Below are positions 22,985 to 35,504 of a stretch of DNA of 64,000 nucleotides, piece by piece. Below the pieces are notes generated by a model. The model worked only from the letters and a program-made list of their open reading frames with translations, was not told the DNA's origin and ran no database searches. Each line of letters opens with the position of its first letter. Position 1 is the first letter of the stretch. A program made the position numbers and the translations under genes. The stretch is from Halisarca cf. caerulea (taxonomy: Eukaryota > Porifera > Demospongiae > Chondrillida > Halisarcidae), in NCBI GenBank assembly GCA_963170055.1, contig CAUJGJ010000444.1:8637118-8701117 (forward strand). The letters run 5' to 3'.

Positions 22985-23660
22985 TCATCTATGTAGCTGG
23001 GTAGCTGCTCCACACTGCAACCTTTCATCTTCTTCAGCTTATAATTTGCTCTGACCCAATAGCTTTCAATTGCCCAGATGTGAATACCCTGAGGTCACAC
23101 AAACTCAATGGAGTGGTTTACAGTTCCATGGCTATGGCTGGCAGGAATTCATGTGACATTTCTGTATGCCTTCCACTCATCACTCCATACTTTTGTGCCA
23201 TGTCGTGTATGTGCACAAATAATTGGTAGTAAAGTCTGTGCGGTCGGGAACCAACTGCCTAAAACCAAGAGATGGACTGATAGATGTATCAACCATCCCA
23301 GAAATCCATTGAATCCTCCTTGGTCTCTGGCCACAATAATACTACAATACAAAAGTATCCAGTCAAATGAAGAACTTGAGTCACTATCCTATAATTAATT
23401 CAATACAGACATATAATGATTACCTTTGCTTTGTGTTTGGAAAGAGATTCGCCCATCTGAACCACTTGTCCCTGAAGGGACTCCCAAATGACAAGGCATT
23501 CGAATAAGAGTTGTGGAACACACTTCCCTTAGCCATTCGATTGGTATAATATATTTATGGCTGTATCCACTCTCATATCAGTGTCTTAGGCAGCCTGAGT
23601 CACGACGTACTACTTTGCCATGCAAAACAAGAGCATTAGAAGCCATTTCTGAAATGGGAG
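22985..23660 (-). pseudogene. IS1595/ISXO2 (Merlin-type) transposase, broken
   Basis: Reading on minus: REVCSTTLIRMPCHLG and then VVQMGESLSKHKAK (the first catalytic block, normally VVQIDESLFxHKxK, with Asp replaced by Gly). After frame shifts it continues AQTLLPIICAHTRHGTKVWS and DEWKAYRNVT (second catalytic Asp in SDEW), then a stop, TVNHSIEFV, a stop, GIHIWAIESYW (last acidic residue in IES) and VRANYKLKKMKGCSVEQLPS then YIDE. The order and spacing are those of the DDE domain of IS1595/Merlin transposases. At least two stops and two frameshifts make it inactive. Confidence 0.78.
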
Positions 23661-24250
23661 GCGAGACTTTGCAATGAAGGTGCAATTTCTATTAGATTTC
23701 ATCGTTTTGCACTGACACATTTGCCGTTGGCTTCTCCTGCATAAACACTCTGGTTTGGGCAGTGCTACAATTTTGGCAGTGTTGTTTATATATTGGCTAG
23801 CAGTCTCTTCTGCCTGAAGTATTGACTAATACCAGGGGTATCCCCAAAAATCACTGGGCTGAGCTTCAGGAAAGACATGCATTTCTCCATGAATCACTAG
23901 ATAAGTGCCAAATCACCGATTTCACTAATCCCACATAGAAATTGTGCCAAAATTGCCACTTTGTGATTTCATTGGTGCATTATTTGTAAGAGTTTTAATA
24001 TCAAATGATTTACAATAATTATTATATTGCGCTCCTGCCGCTGAATTCAACCAGCAAGCAGTAGCAGCAGTGCGTTACATATATGTTTATATGCATTTTA
24101 ATAATCATGATGATTGTTCTTCCTGAGTGATTCCATAAGTTTATTTGGTAAAATCTGTGAATGTAGTATTGATCTGTTTCTTCATGAAAAGCTGTTGTAC
24201 TACACACTAAAGTCTTCTTGTCATGAAGAAATCACCACAGTGTACTGTTA

Positions 24251-25121
24251 CGCAGGTGTGACATGTGCAACTTGTGCAATGTTACCCAAATGGCTGCCCT
24301 TAAGTCGGCTGAAATCAGCCCCCACTTCTCTTGTGTTTAGTGTACTCATGGAATACGAAAGGCATACAAAACATTGATATGACTATTTAATGCTACAACA
24401 GTTCACTTAACTTTGTTGTCAATACTTTGCAAAGCTGAAAAAAACAACCACAGATTCGGACCTTAAAAATAACTTTAGTGTAAAACCCGGTCATGTAAAC
24501 CATTGTTTAGATTAGCCATACTTTGTCAAGAACATTCTAACATAAATATCTAAATTTTCACCGCTGTCGAACTTACCATTCTCTTTCATTCCTGAGATGT
24601 TCATCAAAATGTTGTTTTTGACACAGAGTAAACCACAAACTTGTGCACACGTTGGGAATGGATCATGCTATCAAGAGCGACAGTGGTGCATGAAATTCAG
24701 TTTTACCTATCGTGATCTAACTCCCGCGACATGGCTCCTCTGCACAACCGTTTAGATGACCAGGTTTTCAAAAGAATTTCACTCGTTGCAAAAGTCTCTC
24801 TCTCGCTGTTTGTCACAAGGCAGTTGCTGGATATGATAGCGTCACCAACCAAAGGTAACGATCGGTGAAATCGATATTTCTTCTAGTCCAAGAAAATAAC
24901 CATTAGAACGTTTTGAAAGCATGATATGTGCAGACTATTGCGATATTAAATACAATTCACTTCGGTTTGAGAACGAGAAGGCCTATATTTCAAGCGACTT
25001 CATAAACATTCACGTGACTAACGCATGCACATTAGTAAAATGTGATATTATTCAATCAAATTCCTTTGTAAACCATGCACACAACGCCCCTCTGTTTACG
25101 GAATAGGCACATGTTATACTG
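24251..25121. mobile_element. CGCAGGT-terminus element, family F1, copy 2, nested in the Merlin-like unit
   Basis: Begins CGCAGGTGTGACATGT and ends ACATGTTATACTG. It is colinear with copy 1 (1606-2495) and, inverted, copy 3. TA flanks both ends. Non-coding. Confidence 0.78.
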
Positions 25122-25935
25122 TATTTAGCCTAACTGTTGAACAATTATTCTAATCCTATCACAACCGCTAAGTTCCTTTCTAATCTGCTGAAGTTCTGTG
25201 CTCACAAATTCAAAATGCTAACTGGCAATTGGAAACTGGCAAACTGCTATAGCTAATGGAATAGATTTTGCTATGAAAGGCTTTAAAGTTGCTCTCATTG
25301 CAGTAAAGCTTGAATAAAAAGCACTAACCTGAACAGTTCAACCAAACTTCATTTTCGTGCAATGCATGAGCGGAAAGTGCATTTAAAAGTTAACACAATT
25401 GGTACTTCAGCAATCTTTCACCCTCCAGCAACATGTCATGCTTTCGTGTTTAGCATACGATGCAGCAAAACAACAAAAGATAATGAAAAATGCACTTCCG
25501 CGTCTTTGAGAAAGTGTCGCCATTTCATGTTTGTATTTTATAATACGTATTGTGGCCATACAAAATAGACCGTTGCATTCAGATTGACAAGAGCTATCGA
25601 TTGGTACCAAACTTGCAATAATCGACCACTTTTGCAGACCCACAATACTTTAGGGGTGTCTAAAGTATGCTACACTAATGTGTTCATCGGTAGATAAGGA
25701 GTTAACGCAGGATGTAGGAATTGGTACACTATACCCAGTCCAACCTACGTACCTCTGTCTAGCTCTATGCCCATCTATCCCCTTGTATGCTTATCCCTAT
25801 GTCCGTCTAGCCCAATGCATGTCTAGCCCTATACGTAGGTTCTTAATACTAATCCATATGTATCACATTTTGAGGGTTTCATTGCATGAAGGAATACTGT
25901 TAAGCTTACTACTATACCTGTATTCTATCACACAG

Positions 25936-26156
25936 ACTATTTTAGTGACTGAACTTCAATACATGAGTCCAAAGGCAACATACCTGCCTAAATCTATTCC
26001 TAAAGAGTTTGCTGATAGGGTTTTTGCCTTTCATGAGAAACCATTTGTATGGTTTGCAGGACAATTCCTCTCCTATCTAATGAGACCGAATGAAGAAGTC
26101 ATGAAGTTTATTTCTAACAGGAAGAAGAACTTGGGCATTACCAAGCCATACGTTGG
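25936..26156 (+). CDS. FUT8: FUT8-like, catalytic exon
   Basis: Acceptor CACACAG in phase 0 matches the preceding exon. It reads TILVTELQYMSPKATYLPKS then IPKEFADRVFAFHEKPFVWF and AGQFLSYLMRPNEEVMKFIS. It aligns with the vertebrate block [20 protein letters not shown] ... [20 protein letters not shown] ... LIRPQ. It ends KKNLGITKPYV plus two bases at GG|GTAAAC. The 4.05-kb intron before it is almost entirely one decayed transposon whose right arm ends about 85 bp before the acceptor. Confidence 0.9.
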
Positions 26157-26287
26157 GTAAACTTATTAGTTTTTAAGTATGTACAGTTGCTTGGCAATGC
26201 ATAATTATATGATTGTAACTTTTAAAGATGCATTTGTACTCCATGCTACTGTTGTCCATGTGTGTACACTGTCCACACTGTTAGTTA

Positions 26288-26736
26288 GCAGGTTACTTTC
26301 TGTACTGGCCAGTTATTGTTGAGGTATATAGTTCCACTGTGTCTGGCTTTATAACAATCCTGGGTAATTTGTAAACTAAGCTTGTTATTGTGCTAAATTT
26401 GGGCCATGTTATTGGAGCTACTCAGATTTTGAACCAGAAATGGGATATATCCCATGCAGGAAAGATAAAACATAAGAATGGCAAAGTTGCCTCATTTCAA
26501 CTGCATGCACTTTTCTCTTTGCTGTCCAATAACAAACCATGCAGGGACCCAGAAATATAGTATAATTATTATTATTTGAGTGTATGACTGCTATTGGCAA
26601 ACCTGTATAGGCAATTTAATTGGTACCCCTACTGGTAAGGGCAACTATATTGTTACAATTACTTTGCTTATGCCTCAAAATCAGCTACTTTTTGGATACC
26701 CATAAAAATAATTGGCCACAATAAAAAGTAACCTGT
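26288..26736. mobile_element. MITE family M (CAGGTTATTTTT ends), copy a
   Basis: Left end GCAGGTTACTTTCTGTACTG and right end CACAATAAAAAGTAACCTG are inverted. Copies b (27842-28280) and c (37658-38104) share the order of blocks, including GGGCATTTTATTGGAGCTAC-like and CCCTTACTGGTAAGGG-like segments. Non-coding. Confidence 0.75.
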
Positions 26737-26867
26737 TATAGGTACTGGCCAAAATAATCTGTCACAGTATAGTCCAAGAACTTTAGTAAGTCAGTTTATT
26801 CAAGGCTCCATCTCTGACTCTTGATATGAGTACAATATATAACATTGTATATCTATTATATGTATAC

Positions 26868-26871
<4 letters not shown>

Positions 26872-26914
<43 letters not shown>
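26872..26914. repeat. (TA)n microsatellite
   Basis: About 21 TA units. Confidence 0.9.
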
Positions 26915-26919
<5 letters not shown>

Positions 26920-26939
26920 TATATAGTCATTATAATACA

Positions 26940-27690
26940 TTATTAAAACCTTTTATCATGGAAGATATTCTTGTACAATCACTCCTTGATTGTGGACTTT
27001 CATCATTTCAATAATGAATAAAGTGTTTGCTGATTCAATTCACACTCTAACGAATATTTGAACATATAATTAACGAGTATAACATAAGCGATTTATCACC
27101 CCAAAAGTAACATTAAAGCTAAAAAAATCAAAATCCAAAGTGTAATGCATGCGTATTGCTACAACAGGCGAGTTTCAGGTAGATGATCACATAAATGAGC
27201 TCAGAATGAACCTGACTCGAGAAAGATGCCACAACACTGCTCTAGCAAGAGGACAAGCATTAACAGTGTGCCTCCTTCCCTGCAATTTGTGAGCATCACT
27301 CCCTTTGACGTTGACAATCTTTGAAATACCCTAATCTCCCATTATTGCATGTACAATAATAGGATATTATATATATCCAAAGATTGTCTGCGGCAAGCAG
27401 TGTAAGGAAACTGATCTCATCTCCTCCTTGCAGTTGCTGATTTTAGAATAAGCCACACGTAAGAACACCATTTTTATTCTGCATAACTAGGATTCTTTGG
27501 TAAACTATCGCATAATATTAGCATAACACTGTAAAACGGAATTGTAGGTAACTTTTGTTACGTGTACTAACTTCCTTACAATTATGATAGAAGGTTCAAA
27601 CTTATGGAGTGTGTTACTATTGCTACATGTATGCTTTGTATGAAACTTATTACAATGCGCTAAACTTTTGTTATCTCCCACAACCACTGA
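26940..27690. other. FUT8 intron, nothing recognised
   Basis: No coding or repeat structure is recognised apart from short inverted fragments around 27295-27385 (AGATTGTCAACGTC-like / CCAAAGATTGTC). Confidence 0.35.
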
Positions 27691-27699
27691 TAGAGCCAT

Positions 27700-27707
27700 A
27701 TATATAA

Positions 27708-27747
<40 letters not shown>

Positions 27748-27756
27748 CTACATCTA

Positions 27757-27842
<86 letters not shown>
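27700..27842. repeat. (TA)n-(TATC)n-(TA)n microsatellite
   Basis: TA run, about 11 TATC units at 27755-27798, then a second TA run that abuts MITE family M copy b. Confidence 0.92.
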
Positions 27843-27843
<1 letters not shown>

Positions 27844-28281
27844 CAGGTTATTTTTTATACTGGCCAATTTTTTTTAAGCTAGTCTCCACTGTGTCTGGCT
27901 TTTTCACTGTTTTCATAACAATTCTGGAGAATTTGTAAACAAAGTTTGTTATTGTGCTAAATCTTGGGCATTTTATTGGAGCTACTTGGATTTTGAACCA
28001 GAAATGGGATATATATCAGGCAAGGTAAAGCATGAGGGTGCCAGGATTACCTCATTTCAGCCGCAGTTTTCTCTTTGGTGTACCAATAACAAACCAGGGA
28101 CCCAGAAATGTAGCATATTTGAATGTATTATTGCTATTGGCTGACCTGTAGAGGCAACTAATTTGTTACCCTTACTGGTAAGGGCAACCAATTTGTTACC
28201 CTTACTTTGTTTATGTCTCAAAAACAGCTGCATTTGAGATACCCATAAAAAATAATTGGCCACTATAAAAAATAACCTGTT
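27842..28281. mobile_element. MITE family M, copy b
   Basis: Ends AACAGGTTATTTTTTATACTG-type and AAAAAATAACCTGTTAT. Flanked on both sides by TA repeat, so TA or a nearby dinucleotide is the target preference. Confidence 0.8.
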
Positions 28282-28734
28282 ATATATATATGTATACATA
28301 ACTTATACATAAAAACTTTTTAATTTGTTTCATGCATATATGCATCAATTGTCTGTCCATATGTATATTTATGTACACTTGTAAAAATGTGTATTTGTAC
28401 TTGACAATAGGTTGTTTGTGTGCAATTTGTGTGCTTTTGTGGACATGTCAGATGGATGTTTGGTGTATTGTGTGAACATTATGTCATGTTTAGGCATATA
28501 ATATATCAGGGTGGTTGAGCTTTCACAATTATTCTGTATAGGTGCATGCTACTATGTAGCTGCTTTGACTGAAACTTAAACAAAGGACATACAGAAGGCC
28601 ACGGCCCATAGCCCCTCCAAAGGATTGATTCTGTAAAAAAAGACTGCAAAGAGGAATATACATGCAATGACATGTTATAAAACCAACTACAAGATACGTG
28701 AATGGCTGGTCACTGCTTAGCAGCAAGTACAATC

Positions 28735-29215
28735 ATTGTATACCTTGACCTTGTGGACGAAAAGTCACTCGTCAATCTGGACTACCACTATATCTCCTCC
28801 CAACAGTGTTGGTCCACCATTGAGAAGGCGAGTGGAGCAAACATCACGGAAGAACTGGTAATAATCTAAGGCAGTCATCTCTGTTACTTCTGCCTGCAGT
28901 ACAGCAGTACACACACCGACATTCATTTTCCACTAGTACATCAAAAAAATCCACTTGTTAAGGGGTACATTGGCACCCTAAAAAAGCTATTGTCTAAGAC
29001 TGTCTTATAGCTATGACAAACTGGACACTGCGAAGTATAGCCATCCTTCGTTCCCCCTTGCTCAGTTCTCTTTTGGAATAAACATCTGTGTTCCATTTTC
29101 ACATTTCAAGCATTCCTTACTAGTAGCCAGCAAACCCTTGTTCTGCATCCAATGATAAAGTTTCAGCTTATCACCAAAAAATACACCTCCCATGGAGAAC
29201 AGAGACATCTTAGTA
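28735..29215 (-). pseudogene. Merlin/IS1595-like transposase, N-terminal half fragment
   Basis: On minus: MSLFSMGGVFFGDKLKLYHW then MQNKGLLATSKECLKCENGT (zinc-binding Cys pair as in the family's N-terminus), stops and shifts, then LLPVLP..., an adjacent frame DCLRYYQFFRDVCSTRLLNG and GGDIVVVQIDE with the first catalytic Asp retained, followed by a stop and LFVHKVKVYN. This is the half missing or damaged in the 23-kb copy. The two fragments are on the same strand 5-6 kb apart; nothing shows that they were one element. Confidence 0.65.
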
Positions 29216-29219
29216 TTAT

Positions 29220-30250
29220 CCACTCTCAAATAGCCCACTAAAATAGCTATTGCACGTGCATTGGCATAACTGTATTGTGATTCATATAATATTGCAGAAA
29301 TTAAATGACATTAGTACATGCATGCTTTACGTATAATAATTGTTATATTGATATCTGCGATGATAATGACAATATCGACGTTTGTGGTCACCAGCAGCAG
29401 TACAACTGACATCCATTCGTGGTTGGTATACGTTCAAGCGAAAGAGAGAGAGCACTATTCTTCACTATGACTTTCCTTTTCACACAATACATGCAGCGTT
29501 TTGTAAGTATCATGTTAACAACAAATGTTAGCGAATACACAGTGATATGCGTGCTATTACCCTATCTGTACGTACTAAATGCTGGAGAGAACCCTATCTG
29601 TACATATTTAGCTAAATGCTGGAGAAAACGCTGGAGAGAAATCAGTGCATTGTAAGCTGGTGGATCCCGGTTAGAAGCATAAAGTGATGATGTCATTGTG
29701 ATGTGCGTGGTCAGTGATGTCACCTATGATGTCATCAAAGTCAAGAAATGGCCGTTGTCGTAAAGTATAGTTGATCCAATCGTTCCGGGCATAGTGCTAC
29801 AATCAAGCAGTAACTCGCATTTTAACCATCTATGTTCATGCAATTTTGGCGTTTAAACGCAAAAAACAGGTTTTTGGTTATCAGTTTTTTACGGAAGGTT
29901 AATAACCTATAGCCCGGAGTGATTTTAGGATAGTTCACTACTTGTTCTGTCTTTTTGTGTTGTTTCACATGAATTGAGTTGGATCTAAAGGTGCGGCCGA
30001 GGCAAAGTTTGTCTAAAACTGCCGCTATGTATGCCAGGTTTGTTATCTTTCTTCAGACAATTACTATAGAAGCAATCACTAGACTAGTGTAGTACCATCA
30101 TGGTGCGTGGAGTATATAAATCTTTCATTCAGTAAGAAGAACTGGGCAAAAATCCAGTCAACTATATAGGAACGATCTATAAATTGTGAAGCTATTTCTA
30201 GATGGCCATTTCTGCATTTTATTCCTGGACACTTATACGTACCCTGTGGA
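29220..30250. other. FUT8 intron, nothing recognised
   Basis: A cluster of TGATGTCA-like palindromic half-sites lies at 29686-29740 (GATGATGTCATTGTGATG and GATGTCACCTATGATGTCAT). No coding evidence is seen. Confidence 0.35.
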
Positions 30251-30289
30251 GGAAGACGCACCTGTTTCTCTTTTTACGAAACAGACCTT

Positions 30290-30800
30290 CTGACCTGGAC
30301 TCCCTGACAGTTCAGGTTTCTGCAAAGCTTGAGGATTACAACTTTTGAGGAGCTGTGTGGATCAAAAGCTCCCTTGAAATCTTCTGTACCCCTGATGAAA
30401 ATCCTTTGCCTTACTTTATTAAGGAAAAACATTCAGTTTCCTATCCAGATTCCTCTTACCAATTTTTTCCGCCTATTGAGTCCATTATCAAGGTTACCAC
30501 CACCATAGCAACCATGACAACTTCCAGAACAGTGCCACTTTACTAGGTTCTCCGATTGGAGGCAGTGCAGCTATTGAGAATGTCCTAGGCACAAAGGTCT
30601 CTCAACTTGAATTCCTGGGAGAGAGACTCAAGTCTCTGCAAGCCCCAAATGCCATTTGTTTATTTTGTAAAGGCCTTCTCACTTCCTAAATATGCTATCT
30701 GTATGGCTCTATACTTTGGTTCCCAACTCCTTTCTTCATTTTTAGGGTGGAAACCCTGTAGATTACTCAGGATGTGGGAACCCTGCAGATTACTCAGGAG
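30290..30800 (+). pseudogene. LINE-type reverse-transcriptase-associated fragment
   Basis: One frame reads VQVSAKLEDYNF, a stop, GAVWIKSS...CTPDENPL, and after a shift and apparent deletion ATLLGSPIGGSAAIENVLGT then KVSQLEFLGERLKSLQAPNA and ICLF. I know these two blocks as parts of a non-LTR RT family common in cnidarian and sponge genomes. Catalytic motifs are absent. It lies in the FUT8 intron on the gene's strand. Confidence 0.6.
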
Positions 30801-31346
30801 TTAATTCATAGACTCAGCTGCCGTAGTAGTTGCGGCAGGATTTCCAGGAATACTGCTTTGAATGCAAAGTCCGCAGAACACTTTCAACAGCTAATGCCCT
30901 TGTTACGTTACTGTTACTTGTTGTGGTGATGGTATAAGGGCAAATGGTATGACTATCACTCCCCGGGCTAGAGGTAAGGCACAGTAATCTAGATTGCTGC
31001 CTTCTCCTGACACCATTTCTGTGTTTTGCAAGAAATCTACATAATGACCTTATTGTCACGTGGTGTAGAGTTAAAATGACATCACCCTACTCTGTTCTTC
31101 TTCATTCCTCTATCCGTCTAAAGTCCTTGACCTAATCATAAAAGGCAGCGTATTTTGTAGGGTTTTGGAGCTAAATCAACAATAATAACTGTCATTCCTG
31201 ATCACCACAGGTACTATTTCGGAATATGCTGTTATGTTAGCTACACGTACATTTTTTTGTGAAGCGAATGAGGCCATGACGTATGCAGTACAGCTAATCC
31301 CTTGCATGCATGGCCTTCCTAATTTAAAATGCTTCCTGCACACCTG

Positions 31347-31702
<356 letters not shown>

Positions 31703-31728
31703 TGTACATTAATATTCTCCCCTCACAG

Positions 31729-31905
31729 AATACAAGTGAGAAGAACAGACAAAATTCGTGTAGAAGCTAAGCTTCATAGCCTTGCTGAATACATGGTGCA
31801 TGTTGAAGACTGGTATCAGTTGTATGCAAAGGGTAATAAAGTGGACAAAAAGAGGGTCTTTATTGCAACAGATGATCCTAGCGTTATTGAAGAGGCAAGA
31901 CAGAA
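31729..31905 (+). CDS. FUT8: FUT8-like, exon with the donor-substrate motif VRRTDK
   Basis: Acceptor CCCCTCACAG; one base completes the Gly split by the previous exon. The frame reads [20 protein letters not shown] then [20 protein letters not shown] and [18 protein letters not shown]. The Arg-Arg pair corresponds to the essential arginines of FUT8 motif I (vertebrate HVRRTDK); the preceding His is Gln here. ATDDPS is the conserved motif II region. It ends two bases into a codon at AA|GTTAGC, matching the phase of the next exon. Confidence 0.92.
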
Positions 31906-32026
31906 GTTAGCATACCATAAAATGCTTTATTTGACTGAATAAATTCATGTGATAGCCAGACTCTGAGATCAGAAGTAGTCCTACATTGCTGAATAATGCA
32001 TATGGCCAGGTTTCAAATAATAGTAA

Positions 32027-32765
32027 CGCAGGTGAGTTATGTCCAATTTTGGACATAAGACAAATTGGCCGACGCTTCACAGGCACTAAAATTTACCCCC
32101 AGTATTTGCTTTCTGCAATGGGTAATGTTGGCATGTACCTACTGCTCTACATTTGCAACATATTGGCGTGATGCTGGTGTTCTCTTTAATTATTAATTAA
32201 TTATTCAGCTACTGTTTAGAAGACGAAAAAACAAATTGCAGTGGTAAAAATCTCAGCTTTTGAACATGCCAATAGGTTCAAATGACTCCTTAGATACACA
32301 AGTGCCCTGAAAGATATCTGCAGCCCGTTAGCTCAAAGCACGACTGTTATGTCCAGGGTGTTTCGTTGTTTTTGGAAGTCTCCAACCACAAAACACAGGA
32401 CATAACTCGAACGGTAGAAAGTATATAGCTCCAGGAATCTTTCACCGCGGTTTGGACTATTGGGAATCAATGATATTAATGCGGTTGCTCCAAATTGATA
32501 TTCTTACCACCCCATTTTGAATTATAATTTACACTCAAACATCCCTCTTCTTCAGACTGCAGTCACATGCTGTCACATGTTCTATGCAAGAGTCCAAACA
32601 TCTTTATTGTATTCTCGCGTATACGTCCAGTTAGCACAGAAGTCATCACGAAAACCTTGCTATCTGTGCGATACAAACCCATGCGATTAGCGCTATAATG
32701 AACTTTATTGAGTGTGACCGTGTACTATAACACTTATGGCTGGATTCGGACATAACACACCTGTG
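32027..32765. mobile_element. CGCAGGT-terminus element, family F2, full copy (about 0.74 kb)
   Basis: Starts CGCAGGTGAGTTATGTCC, ends GGACATAACACACCTGTG; AA on both flanks fits a 2-bp target duplication. Colinear with window positions 1-672. Non-coding. Confidence 0.78.
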
Positions 32766-33160
32766 AAGAAGTTGAACTTCCTGTGTTGATGCAGAAAGCT
32801 GGCCTCATCCAATGACTTCAGGAATAGTGTATCATTGTCAATCATGCAAGCATAATCTGGGATAGCTCGTAATTATTATTAAGTTTGCATACTGTGCTCA
32901 ATGGTGAAAGCAGCTGAATTTCTCAGCATGACGATACTGTTAATGGTTCCAGCATTGTTTCTTTTATTACCTTAACAGAATGGACCCTTGGATTTCTTTG
33001 CTAAGTATAGCGCTCACATTGTAGTTTACTTTGATTCTAATTTGATTATATGCATTTGGATGCCTTTCTGGCACAATTTTGTGCTGCTACAATTGAAGAA
33101 ACTACAATTACCGTAGATGCGGATTTTTCTGCGGGCTTCCAATTTTGCGCATATTGCATA

Positions 33161-34032
33161 CACAGGTATAACATGTCCCTTTCTGGAAGTAAAGGGGCAT
33201 TCTGTGGTTTGGAAAGGAATTTGATTGAATGCTAACACATTTTACTGATGTGCACACGTCAGTCATGTGTAAGTTTTCGAAGTCGCCCTAACGATAAGCT
33301 TTTTTGCTCTCAAACAGGAGAGAATTGTATTGAATTTCGTCTTATATTATGCGCATTGAGTGTTTTCAAGACGTTCTTAAGTTATTTGTTTGTGTTGGAA
33401 GAAGTATCGATTTCACCGATCGTTACCTTTGGTTGGTGACGTCATTATATCGTGTGACAGCCTTGTGACAAACGGCAAGAGAGAGACTTCTTCAATGAAT
33501 GAGATTGTTTCGAAAACCCAGTCATCTAAACGGTTGTGTAGAGGTGGCATGTCGCGGCAGTTAGATCACAACAGGTAAAACTAAATTTTCACCACGTAAG
33601 ATTTTGATAGCATGCCCCATTCCTGACATGTCCCCAAGTTTGTGGTTTTACTTTGTGTGAAAAACAACATTTCGCTGGACATCTCAGGAACGAAGAGGAA
33701 TAGTAAGTTCTTACACGGTGAAAATTTAGCGGATATTGTTGTTAGAAGGTTCTTAACAAAGTATGGCTGCTCCAAACGATCGTTTACATGACCAGGTTTT
33801 GCACTTAACCTATTTTGAAAGTCCGAATCTGTCGTCGTTTTTTCGGCTTTTCGAAGCTGTGACAACAACGTTAAGTGAACTGTTGTAGCGTTCAATAGTT
33901 GAATTAAAGTTTTATTCAGGTTTGTTGTACTCTTTAAGCGTACTGAACGTAAGAAAAGTGGGGGGTGATTTTAGCCCACTTTAGGGCGGCCATTTTGTTG
34001 AAAACTCACATGTGGGACATGTCACACCTGCG
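33161..34032. mobile_element. CGCAGGT-terminus element, family F1, copy 3 (inverted)
   Basis: Starts CACAGGTATAACATGTCC and ends GGACATGTCACACCTGCG; TA on both flanks. The reverse complement aligns end to end with copies 1 and 2. Non-coding. Confidence 0.8.
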
Positions 34033-34379
34033 TACTGAAGAACATTTGCGATCTAATTTTTGCAGTTGACACTGTACACATACAATACCTACACAGACAA
34101 TGGCAGCAAATGACTCCTAAATTTTTGCGATCATAGCCTAAACCTGCTAATTAGCAAAAATATCATCCTAGCAAAAAAATCAGCATCTACAGTACTTTAT
34201 ATCTTACCCCTGGTATCCTTATTCAAAGTTTCAACTGTGCACTACAGTCTGAGGAATAAGGAGGGGGATTAAAGTCAGCACTTCATATGTGGGACATTTC
34301 CCACCTGCAACACAGGACAATTTTTGATTATGATATTATATATAACATGAAATCACGCACGTGAAGTCATAATTATTAT

Positions 34380-34440
34380 GTGCATGTATGTGTATGTGTT
34401 GTTATGCCATTGTGTGTTTCTGTTTGCATGTGGGTGTCTG

Positions 34441-34490
<50 letters not shown>

Positions 34491-34561
34491 TGTGTGTGGT
34501 GTGTGTGTGTGTTTGTGTGCGTGTGCGCGTGCGCGCGCGCGCGTGTGTGTGTGTGTGTGTG

Positions 34562-34601
<40 letters not shown>

Positions 34602-34602
34602 C

Positions 34603-34665
<63 letters not shown>

Positions 34666-34669
34666 TGTG

Positions 34670-34710
<41 letters not shown>

Positions 34711-34712
34711 CT
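34380..34712. repeat. (GT)n microsatellite with a GCGC patch
   Basis: About 330 bp of GT repeat. An alternating CG patch (GCGCGTGCGCGCGCGCGC) at about 34524-34544 adds further Z-DNA potential. Confidence 0.95.
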
Positions 34713-35205
34713 TGAAGTGTGAAAGTTTTGGTTTTCTCAGGACTCAAAGTTTAGTTGTACTTGAGAGCCATACGCCACTGGAGACAAAATACTCTTGGGT
34801 ATTTTTGTCCTCAGGTGTTAGTGTAATTCCAGTCAAATGGCTGGTATTGCCATATACTATTATCCCGAAGTCACCAAGCTGGAGGTGGGGAATCATGCAG
34901 CTCAATCATGCAGGATGGATATATTGATGCCATCACTCAGGGCTGTACCTCATCTCTCTTCACCTTGTGCACGTGGGTCTTGCAAGCCCACAGATAAGTA
35001 TCCCCTCCTGCACTTAGGGGGTCATCGTGGGGCCAGGATCAGTGGGGCTGTTGCCAGCAGAACCATTGATCTTGGTGTTTCGTGATGGCTCAACCCCCTA
35101 AATGGGGTTGACATAGCCAGTGATCTGGCAGTGATAATACAAGTGTGTTTGTTTGTGTGTGTGTAGCATGCAAGAAGGAATTTTGATATGCATCATTTTC
35201 CCCAG

Positions 35206-35356
35206 ATATTCAGAGTATGAAGTGTATGGAGATCTCAAAATTGTAGAGTCTGCCCAAGAAGAGATACGGTACTCTGCTGGCTCTCTCTTTGGAATTGTAT
35301 CTGATGTTTTTTTGCTGGCAGACAGTGACTTTGTGGTTTGTACATTTTCATCGAAT
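35206..35356 (+). CDS. FUT8: FUT8-like, catalytic exon with the CTFSS motif
   Basis: Acceptor TTTCCCCAG; one base completes the split Lys. It reads YSEYEVYGDLKIVESAQEEI then RYSAGSLFGIVSDVFLLADS and DFVVCTFSSN. It aligns with the vertebrate YPNYEFI ... [30 protein letters not shown] block (motif III region). It closes in phase 0 at AAT|GTGAGT. Confidence 0.92.
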
Positions 35357-35504
35357 GTGAGTAAAGTGCAGTGTTATGGGAATGCAAAAAGAAAGTCTGT
35401 CATCCTCATCATTCATTTCTGACTATCCATTTTGCCAGCTGATTCTGTGCCATCTTTGATGATGACTATTAACTATTTGACAATTTCTTATCTTTTTATA
35501 CAAG

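Larger units (their letters stand above)
22028..25850. mobile_element. Decayed Merlin/IS1595-like DNA transposon, about 3.8 kb
   Basis: Long inverted arms flank the unit: 22028-22290 and 25668-25850. The outer part of each arm is a degenerate 16-bp tandem repeat (units like AGGGCTAGACAAGCAT); the inner part shares CAGAGGTGGGTTGGACTGGG and CCCCTTATCTACCAATGA in inverted order. Inside, on the minus strand, is a broken IS1595/ISXO2-type transposase (22985-23660). A family F1 element (24251-25121) and a tandem minisatellite sit inside. The whole unit occupies nearly all of the FUT8 intron 21886-25935. Class assignment rests on the transposase; the flanking target duplication was not resolved. Confidence 0.65.
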
